From assembly GCA_964453265.1 (NCBI GenBank), contig CAYVNU010000003.1, positions 7,515-71,514 of the forward strand: 64,000 bases of DNA. The letters run 5' to 3'. The notes beneath the pieces are model-generated. The model did not search any database, was not told the DNA's origin, and worked only from the letters and a program-made list of their open reading frames with translations. Positions within the stretch are counted from its first letter, which is position 1; each line of letters starts with the position of its first letter. Below, in pieces: positions 58,848-64,000 of the stretch. This DNA comes from CAYVNU01 sp964453265. GTDB lineage: Bacteria > Patescibacteriota > Doudnabacteria > UBA920. A program made the position numbers and the translations under genes.

Positions 58848-58910
58848 GAGTTTTGTGTTCAAAGAGGAAAAGAATAAATTGCTTTGACCACACTAACAAT
58901 GACGGGGTTT
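58848..58910. repeat. Dispersed repeat near the end of the ATP-grasp gene
   Basis: TTATTGTGAG...CAATGACGGGG resembles the widespread GTCATTGCGAG/CTCGCAATGAC repeat, with arms about 40 nt apart. Confidence 0.5.
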
Positions 58911-58911
58911 C

Positions 58912-59895
58912 TTACAGCGTTGTAATTGGTCTGCTTTGGGTAATATAAAATTTTCCTTTTTCAAAAGCCCATTCAATATCTTGCGGTTGTTTGTAGTGCT
59001 GTTCAATTTTTTTGCAAATTTTTGCAAGTTCTACAATTTGTTTTCCGGAAAGTTTTTGCTTGCCGCCTTCTTTTGTAGAAAGTCTTTTATTTATGTTACC
59101 TTTTTCAGTTTTTACAATTTTCATATTTTGCTCAGAAATATTTATGTTCAAAATAGAAAAATCTTTTTTGTCTATTATGTAGGTGTCAGGGGTTATAAGT
59201 CCCCCGACTATAGCTTCGCCCAAACCAAAGCCGCCTTCTATAACCATTTGATTGTAGTTTTTAGTAACCGGATGCACGGTAAAGCAAATGCCGGAAACTT
59301 CGCTCTGCACCATTTTTTGAACAACCACGGCTACACTAATACCTCCTCTCCCTTTGGGAGAGGGTTGGGGTGAGGGTTCCTTTTGTTTGGTTGCCTTGTA
59401 AAACCCTTTCTCAAACCCGTAAAATATAGCTCTAGGTGTAAATAAAGAAGACCAGCACATTTTAACCTGCTTGATCAGATTTTTTTCAGTAACATTTAGG
59501 TAAGTTTCTAACTCCCCTGCCCACGAGGCAGTTTTGCTGTCTTCGGCTGTAGCGGAAGATCTGACAGCAACAAACTTTGCACCAAGTTTTTTATATTCGC
59601 CTGATATTTCTTTTTGTAAATTTTCTGGCATCTTTTCCTCTAATATTAGTTTTCGTATTTCGCTACTTGCTTTGTCTATGGAACTTATGTCTTTAGGGTT
59701 TACTTTTTTTAAAATCAACTGTATGCCAGCCTTGATTTTAGTTTCTTGTATAAACTTGTCAAAAGCCCCGGCTAAAACTACAAAACCCGGCGGTACGTTT
59801 ACTCCTGCTTTGCTCATTTCACCCAAAGACGCACCCTTACCTCCGGCAATTTTTACGTCCTTTTTAGAAAGTTGTAAAAAAGTTTTTATGTTCAT
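58912..59895 (-). CDS. PEP synthase/PPDK-type ATP-grasp domain protein (split dikinase, part 3)
   Basis: The 327 residues correspond to the ATP-binding domain of PEP synthase and relatives: IAGGKGASLGEMSKAGVNVP, FVAVRSSATAEDSKTASWAG, GICFTVHPVTKN, VIEGGFGLGEAIVGGLITPD and the terminal FYITQSRPITTL. The chain ends there; mobile and PEP-binding domains are missing. It would phosphorylate the histidine of the mobile domain encoded just upstream. EPSPQPSPKGRGG is a repeat insertion (59340-59377). The gene starts 5 bp after the mobile-domain gene. Confidence 0.88.
   Translation of the reverse strand: MNIKTFLQLSKKDVKIAGGKGASLGEMSKAGVNVPPGFVVLAGAFDKFIQETKIKAGIQLILKKVNPKDISSIDKASSEIRKLILEEKMPENLQKEISGEYKKLGAKFVAVRSSATAEDSKTASWAGELETYLNVTEKNLIKQVKMCWSSLFTPRAIFYGFEKGFYKATKQKEPSPQPSPKGRGGISVAVVVQKMVQSEVSGICFTVHPVTKNYNQMVIEGGFGLGEAIVGGLITPDTYIIDKKDFSILNINISEQNMKIVKTEKGNINKRLSTKEGGKQKLSGKQIVELAKICKKIEQHYKQPQDIEWAFEKGKFYITQSRPITTL
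59340..59377. repeat. Palindromic repeat inserted in frame in ATP-grasp gene
   Basis: CCTCCTCTCCCTTTGGGAGAGG with GGTTGGGGTGAGGG is the same family as at 8826-8866 and encodes SPQPSPKGRGG. Confidence 0.85.
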
Positions 59896-59900
59896 AAAAA

Positions 59901-61103
59901 TTATTTAATTTTCCTCACAATCCCCTTGTTAGCATCTACTTCAACCATGTCTCCATCCTTAAAAACTTTGGTAGCGATTTTAGTGCCGATTATGCAAGGA
60001 ACGCCGAGTTCTCGCGAAACTATGGCTGCGTGGGAAGTTATACCACCCATATCAGAAATTATTGCCGAGCATTTTTTTAGCGCAGGCATTAAATCGGCAG
60101 TTGTGGTGTGAGATACAAGAATACAGCCCTTAAAGGCCTTTTTAAAGTCTTGGCCTGGGTTTATTATTACAGCCTTGCCTTGCACTATACCGGGGTAGGC
60201 AACCTGTCCTTTAATTTGTGAAATCTTATTGTTGTTAAAGTTTATAATTTTTTTATATATTATTCCCCACTCTTTTTTGCTTAAATTAAAAGCATTGCCA
60301 TTAAAAAAAATAGTTCCCGAAACAGGGGTATATTTTACACCAGGGAAGATTCGTTTATGTGAACACAAATATAAAAATTGTTTAAAATTCAAATTTAAAA
60401 TTTCAACTACCGGTAAATTTAGTTGTTTGGAAAGTTTTTTTGCCAATATTTCTAAAGTTTTTTTATAATCCAAATAGCAATGGTATCTGATTTTTTTTGC
60501 TTTCAAAACTGATTGGGCAAATTCAAAATATCTGGATGCAGATTTGGAAATTTTATATTTTTGAAAAAAACTTTGATTATGATCAAGTTTAGTTAAGTGA
60601 GAAAAAATTAAATTCACACTAGATTTTATACTGTGTTTTTTTATATGATGTTCAATTAAACTTTTTAAATAATTACTTAGCCAGGCATTATCAAATTCAA
60701 TAACGTTTATAGCTTGTCCGGTAAAAGCAATTTTTATGAAAAGCTTGTGCCATTTTTTCAGAAGTGCCAAAGACTCAGCGGGGTTCTTAGAAATAATGAG
60801 CTTATTTAGTTGGTATAATTTTCCAATAAGCTTTTTCTCTTTTGTATAAATGTTTTTAAAGTAGTTTAAATTTTTAATTAGTTTTGTAAAAATAATCTTT
60901 TTGTTTTGCAAAAAATTTTTTCTTTCAAAACAAGTAAAGGCGGTTTGGTTGTTGTACAAAATAGCCGAGTCCAAGAAGTGTCCAGTGACATTCTTTGTTT
61001 TTTTTGCCCGGTCCGCAACAAAATCCCAAAGTACTAATTTTGGAAAATTTTTATATTCTTCAAGTAAAAACCAGTTTTTATTTAGTATTTTTTTTGGCAA
61101 CAT
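59901..61103 (-). CDS. Helical linker + PEP-utilizer mobile (phosphohistidine) domain (split dikinase, part 2)
   Basis: The C-terminal 90 of 400 residues are a clear mobile domain (GQVAYPGIVQGKAVIINPGQ, then MGGITSHAAIVSRELGVPCI with the catalytic His). The first 300 residues are helical and lysine-rich, with LDYKKTLEILAKKLSKQLNL and VVEILNLNFKQFLYL resembling the linker that joins ATP-grasp and mobile domains in PEP-synthase-like enzymes. The TIM-barrel PEP/pyruvate domain is absent. It sits between the 489-residue unknown (9 bp upstream) and the ATP-grasp gene (5 bp downstream). Confidence 0.85.
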   Translation of the reverse strand: MLPKKILNKNWFLLEEYKNFPKLVLWDFVADRAKKTKNVTGHFLDSAILYNNQTAFTCFERKNFLQNKKIIFTKLIKNLNYFKNIYTKEKKLIGKLYQLNKLIISKNPAESLALLKKWHKLFIKIAFTGQAINVIEFDNAWLSNYLKSLIEHHIKKHSIKSSVNLIFSHLTKLDHNQSFFQKYKISKSASRYFEFAQSVLKAKKIRYHCYLDYKKTLEILAKKLSKQLNLPVVEILNLNFKQFLYLCSHKRIFPGVKYTPVSGTIFFNGNAFNLSKKEWGIIYKKIINFNNNKISQIKGQVAYPGIVQGKAVIINPGQDFKKAFKGCILVSHTTTADLMPALKKCSAIISDMGGITSHAAIVSRELGVPCIIGTKIATKVFKDGDMVEVDANKGIVRKIK

Positions 61104-61112
61104 AAAAGTTAT

Positions 61113-62582
61113 CTAAACCCAGTCAAAGCTTATTTTTGCCAAGTCATTAAAAGTGACGGTTTTTTTAATTTTTTCCTGAGCGGGCACATATTTGGAAGAA
61201 AAGTAGTCATACATATCTGCCGTGCCTACGGCCAAGACATCCGCGTATTTCATATCAAACACTTTATTTAAATGTTCTGCAGTTAATGGGCCGTCACAAA
61301 AAATATCATGGGCATATAAGGCTTTTAATTGTCCTTCGTATCGTCGAAAGAAGATCGCCAAACCCGCAACTAGGCCAGCCGTGTCAATTTCGTTAAGCGC
61401 TGTTAATTCGTTTTCAAAATCAGAGTTTTTTAGAGTTTTTTGCCAAGCTTCTTTAAATAAGCTTAAATATACCGCAGAGCCAAAACCTGTGAGCGGCTTA
61501 ACACCCGTATAAAAATTAAGTACGGAAAATATTGTAAACAGGCTTGGATAGATTTCTTTTTTATTCAGAAGCTCAATAATTGTTTGTGGTTCTAACTTTA
61601 TTTTGTTATTTTTAAATTGTGGGTGCTGTGGCACTAAGTAGCCATTTTCAAGATAAAGCCTAATTGATCTAGGCTCTCCCGGATACTTCATCCAAAAGAA
61701 ATGAGTGCCTTTGGTTTCACTTTCTCGCCAAGCTACAACATTACCGCGGAAATTATTTAGAACTTTTTCTCTAAAATTGGAATCAAATAAAGCGGCTGTG
61801 ACAAAATTATTTTCCCGCAAAAGGGTGGTTAATACTTCGGTAATTAATTCTTCTTGAGTAACATACAAAAGTTCTGGTAAGTTTTGTCTTAAGGACTCTT
61901 CAAATAATAATGGCCAGGTATTTTTTATAATAACCGTGATTTGGTCTATGTAGTTTTGGCATTTTGAAAAATCCAAACCAGTAATAATTTTTTCGTGTGC
62001 ATTTAAGAAGTTTTGTTCTGTTAAATTGAATTCATGCCAGCGGTGAGATGTTTTTAATCTTTTAGTAAAATCAAATTTGCGTTTGGGTATATAGTAAGAG
62101 CTGTATTCGCGCTCTCTTACACTAAATAAAGGCACTCTTTTGCCGTGCAAACAAAATCCGCTTTTAGAAAAATAATTATTGGGTGGCACGTCGCCGCTTG
62201 AAATTACCACAATCGCATCTTGTTTTTTTGGTTGAATAAATTTGCCCACACTACTAATAATGTTAGCTGAAAGCAAGAATGGGTGGCTTAATACTTGATG
62301 ATGGTCAGCAATATTAAAGGAGAGATTTTGAGGCAAATTGATATTTAATTCTGCCTGGGAATTTGACCCAAATAAATTGTTTAATTTTGTCAGAAGTGTG
62401 GATTTAATCAGCGTCTGCCTTTTTTGGTATATGGCAGGAGTTTTGAAATTTTTTAGTTGTTCAGAAAATTCTTTTAGGCTTAATTTAAGGTCAAAAAAAG
62501 GCTCAAATAAAGGCACGTATTTTTTTATTTGTGCTATAATTTCCTTTTTTTCGTTTAAAATTAGCCTGTTATTTTGTATCAT
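61113..62582 (-). CDS. Unknown protein of split dikinase operon (part 1)
   Basis: I do not recognise this 489-residue soluble protein. It opens with a helical segment, followed by ADHHQVLSHPFLLSANIISS and AIVVISSGDVPPNNYFSKSG, a charged RVPLFSVREREYSSYYIPKR stretch, NNFRGNVVAWRESETKGTHF with a sugar- or substrate-site look, and a C-terminal helical domain with ALNEIDTAGLVAGLAIFFRR. It is first in the operon and probably binds the substrate to be phosphorylated, which is inference. An extended -10 TGC-TATAAT (62606-62611, minus) lies 23 nt upstream. Confidence 0.72.
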   Translation of the reverse strand: MIQNNRLILNEKKEIIAQIKKYVPLFEPFFDLKLSLKEFSEQLKNFKTPAIYQKRQTLIKSTLLTKLNNLFGSNSQAELNINLPQNLSFNIADHHQVLSHPFLLSANIISSVGKFIQPKKQDAIVVISSGDVPPNNYFSKSGFCLHGKRVPLFSVREREYSSYYIPKRKFDFTKRLKTSHRWHEFNLTEQNFLNAHEKIITGLDFSKCQNYIDQITVIIKNTWPLLFEESLRQNLPELLYVTQEELITEVLTTLLRENNFVTAALFDSNFREKVLNNFRGNVVAWRESETKGTHFFWMKYPGEPRSIRLYLENGYLVPQHPQFKNNKIKLEPQTIIELLNKKEIYPSLFTIFSVLNFYTGVKPLTGFGSAVYLSLFKEAWQKTLKNSDFENELTALNEIDTAGLVAGLAIFFRRYEGQLKALYAHDIFCDGPLTAEHLNKVFDMKYADVLAVGTADMYDYFSSKYVPAQEKIKKTVTFNDLAKISFDWV

Positions 62583-62728
62583 ATGGAGTTCGCTTAAGTG
62601 TTAATATTATAGCAAATAAAGGGAACTTATTCAGTTGTTTGATTGTATGGGAATTTTGTTAATAAATTTTATTTTTGAAAAAGTTGTTTAATACTCAATT
62701 TAATTCTTTTATGTTCAGTTGAGGTCGT

Positions 62729-62809
62729 ATGCCTACTTTTAGTCTGCTCATTGCGCGTTTTAAGCAGTGCTCGGTTAATATGAAAGAAGCTATGTTGGAT
62801 AACTATTAA
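62729..62809 (+). CDS. Possible 26-residue peptide gene
   Basis: A short frame (MPTFSLLIARFKQCSVNMKE...) follows a GAGG motif and is succeeded within 35 bp by a structured terminator-like hairpin. It may be a small protein or chance. Confidence 0.3.
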   Translation: MPTFSLLIARFKQCSVNMKEAMLDNY

Positions 62810-62840
62810 TCAACCTAGACTAATCCCCACTCGCAGTACA

Positions 62841-62911
62841 AGCGGGCAGAAGGCGTCCATTACGGACGTTTGTGTTCTTTTCAAGGACACATTTACTTCT
62901 GCCTGCTTTTT
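62841..62911 (+). ncRNA. Three-way-junction RNA ending in a terminator
   Basis: A 12-bp closing stem (AGCGGGCAGAAG 62841-62852 with CTTCTGCCTGCT 62896-62907, one G-U) encloses two hairpins, CGTCC/GGACG (62854-62868) and GTGTTCTT/AAGGACAC (62872-62890), and runs into TTTTT. It could be the 3' end of a small RNA or a terminator of the short frame at 62729. The rest of the 407-bp gap (62583-62989) holds only promoters. Confidence 0.6.
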
Positions 62912-62945
62912 GTTTGGAAAATTATTTGTTATTTTGTTATTTTGT

Positions 62946-62990
62946 TATAATGCTTATAACAAAAATTAACGGCCGTTAGAAAGTGTTATA
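62946..62990 (+). promoter_or_regulatory. Promoter and 36-bp operator of the Cas2-like regulator
   Basis: TATAAT (62946-62951) is followed by an imperfect 36-bp palindrome (62955-62990) with outer arms TATAACA and core TAACGGCCGTTA, which ends on the A of the start codon. The same palindrome, perfect, lies at 63547-63582. Confidence 0.75.
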
Positions 62991-63520
62991 TGGGTAAAAG
63001 TAAAAAGCAGTTGACTTTAACCAGTCAGTTATTGTTACATTTATATTTGGCGGGTGAAGCTTTAAGGCCGATATTTTCTTTTTATGAATTAAGAAAGCTG
63101 GCGCTTTTTGGCAGTCGCGCCAGTTTTAATACCACTGTGTACCGGTTGTATAAGCGCGGCTGGATAAAAATGGTGGACAAGGACGCGCAAAAGTTTATTA
63201 AATTAACCGGCAAAGGCGAGCTGGAAGCTTTGGTGGCAAAAGCTAAAATGCCTGTGCCGGAAATATGGGATAAAAAGTGGCGGATGATAATTTTTGATAT
63301 TCCGGAAGACACAAAAGAAAAACATCATTTACTGCGCGACTTGCTAAAGCACAATGATTTTTATAAATTGCAGGCCAGTGTTTATATAAATCCGTATCCG
63401 TTAAACAGAGAGGCGATTAAGTATTTAAAAGAAACCCGATTAAATCAGTTTATTCGCATTATTAAAGTTGAGGAAATGGATAACGACACAGATTTAAAAA
63501 AGCATTTTAATTTAAAGTAG
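62990..63520 (+). CDS. PaaX-like repressor with Cas2-like C-terminal domain
   Basis: Residues 1-85 form a winged helix (LTSQLLLHLYLAGEALRPIF, SRASFNTTVYRLYKRGWIKM). Residues about 93-176 have a ferredoxin-like Cas2/PaaX-C domain (WRMIIFDIPEDTKEKHHLLR, LQASVYINPYPLNREAIKYL). CPR genomes often have such proteins annotated as Cas2 without any CRISPR locus, and none is visible here. It is probably a dimeric repressor of its own gene through the overlapping palindrome. The transcript would have a leader of about 30 nt, entirely operator. Confidence 0.82.
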   Translation: MGKSKKQLTLTSQLLLHLYLAGEALRPIFSFYELRKLALFGSRASFNTTVYRLYKRGWIKMVDKDAQKFIKLTGKGELEALVAKAKMPVPEIWDKKWRMIIFDIPEDTKEKHHLLRDLLKHNDFYKLQASVYINPYPLNREAIKYLKETRLNQFIRIIKVEEMDNDTDLKKHFNLK

Positions 63521-63546
63521 CAAAATAGAAGAATACAAAATATTTA

Positions 63547-63582
63547 TATAACACTTTGTAACGGCCGTTACAAAGTGTTATA
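63547..63582. promoter_or_regulatory. Perfect 36-bp palindrome downstream of the regulator
   Basis: The half-site TATAACACTTTGTAACGG is repeated exactly in inverted orientation. It shares arms and core with the operator at 62955-62990 and has no T tract, so it reads as a second binding site and not a terminator. Confidence 0.8.
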
Positions 63583-63616
63583 GGCTGAAATTTAGGGAAA
63601 GCGGTTTTGGTTTAGT

Positions 63617-63757
63617 CTGGGACCTTGAATTACGAAACTTAAAAATAGTTCGGTTTAACCACTCCGATCCCGCCAGGGTGGGAGAGGAGCCTCTTATTTA
63701 GGCGATTCTTCTCCGCCAGCCGGCGGATCTGAATGGTTTCGTAATTCAAGGTCCTAG
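63617..63757. mobile_element. MITE-like inverted-repeat element
   Basis: GGACCTTGAATTACGAAAC (63620-63638) is perfectly inverted at 63736-63754, with further pairing outside. The 97-nt interior includes GATCCCGCCAGGGTGG and CCGCCAGCCGGCGGATC palindromes of the dispersed type. There is no coding frame and no obvious target duplication. Confidence 0.55.
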
Positions 63758-63795
63758 GAGGGTATTTTTACTTTGGTTTGGGTAGATTTTTAGTA

Positions 63796-63824
63796 TTGAT
63801 ACTTTTAGTTATATTTTATATAAT
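63796..63824 (+). promoter_or_regulatory. Promoter of tRNA-Ile
   Basis: TTGATA (63796-63801), 17 bp and TATAAT (63819-63824) predict a start about 9 nt before the tRNA. Confidence 0.75.
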
Positions 63825-63839
63825 ATGTAAGTTAATTAC

Positions 63840-63915
63840 GGGCGTGTAGCTCAGCTGGTAGAGCAATCGTCTTATACACGATCGGCCCCTGGTTCGAATC
63901 CAGGCACGCCCACCA
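63840..63915 (+). tRNA. tRNA-Ile with anticodon UAU
   Basis: A complete cloverleaf of 76 nt with encoded CCA: acceptor GGGCGTG/CACGCCC, D arm GCTC/GAGC, anticodon stem ATCGT/ACGAT with loop CTTATAC (U33 present, anticodon TAT), T arm CCTGG-TTCGAAT-CCAGG. UAU would read AUA codons directly. Most bacteria instead use a CAU tRNA modified to lysidine. Downstream sequence to the window end holds nothing I can identify. Confidence 0.9.
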
Positions 63916-64000
63916 CTGCTTCGCCCATAAAGGGCTACGCAGTGTAAGCAGTTCAACAACTTATGTCGTTGCAAAACGATTGAGTACATAATGTCGAAGC

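Noticed and set aside
62990..63520. CRISPR-Cas locus because of the Cas2-like domain
   Set aside because: There are no cas1 or effector genes and no repeat-spacer array in the window. The N-terminal winged helix marks a PaaX-type regulator.
63547..63582. Terminator of the Cas2-like regulator gene
   Set aside because: The palindrome is perfect to its centre, leaves no loop and has no T tract, and it matches the operator before the gene.
1..64000. Alternative genetic code with UGA as glycine (SR1/Gracilibacteria type)
   Set aside because: TGA ends femX and rsmI at the expected protein ends within ATGA overlaps, and conserved proteins show no internal in-frame TGA.

Overview
The window looks like a chromosomal segment of a Patescibacteria/CPR bacterium (best guess Parcubacteria-like; inferred from gene content, not from a phylogeny). 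It is AT-rich. It carries a minimal-cell set of information genes, very short intergenic gaps, S-layer-homology surface proteins with an N-terminal membrane anchor, a FemX/MurE-like peptidoglycan pair, a stand-alone PilB ATPase, DciA next to recF, split PEP-synthase-like modules, and the short palindromic repeats typical of CPR genomes (the 'FAKA' type and the CCTCTCCC...GGGAGAGG type). UGA behaves as a stop: femX and rsmI end in TGA inside ATGA overlaps at normal family lengths.

Layout. 1-5 kb: rpoC (cut by the window edge) and rpoB. 5.5-7.2 kb: an ABC-2 exporter behind a perfect consensus promoter. 7.2-10.7 kb, minus strand: ruvA-femX-murE-like-tsaB-like. 10.8-11.5 kb: a promoter- and terminator-bounded, densely structured noncoding RNA of about 615 nt that contains a tRNA-like domain. 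11.8-14.7 kb: uvrB and a TrmB-type regulator. 15-18.3 kb: two GC-rich genes flanking a free phosphohistidine (PEP-utilizer mobile) domain and a 374-residue unknown. 18.5-23.5 kb: rpsT, a frameshifted four-helix-bundle (S23/IVS) gene bounded by inverted repeats, a RhuM-Fic protein and polA. 23.5-33 kb: a polytopic membrane protein, two large SLH surface proteins, pilB and a degenerate DHH protein. 33-38 kb: tsaE, vanW, ruvB, a PH-domain protein, manC and a BrnT/RHH toxin-antitoxin pair. 38-42 kb: methyltransferase, purine permease, a small membrane-anchored protein and a second TrmB regulator. 42-49 kb: the origin region (rsmE, dciA, recF, dnaN, dnaA | rpmH, rnpA, yidD, yidC, jag), with divergent transcription between dnaA and rpmH. 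49-58.6 kb: a polymerase/ligase-type membrane protein, PBP1A, tyrS, ruvC, ASCH, yebC, rsmI and an intact S23/IVS cassette. 58.9-62.6 kb: a three-gene split-dikinase operon. 63-64 kb: a Cas2-like/PaaX-like repressor between two 36-bp palindromes, a MITE-like inverted repeat, and tRNA-Ile(UAU).

How the parts work together. Several genes have a consensus -35, a 17-bp spacer and a -10 hexamer placed so that the start codon is the predicted transcription start, which implies leaderless mRNAs. A few GC-rich genes instead have strong Shine-Dalgarno sites. Dispersed repeats sit in frame inside at least eight housekeeping or enzyme genes (murE-like, femX, ruvA, uvrB, polA, ruvC, rsmI, ATP-grasp). The items most worth following up are the large noncoding RNA, the split dikinase cassette, the twin-palindrome repressor, the inverted-repeat-bounded IVS-like cassettes and the covarying leader hairpins of the two surface-protein genes.
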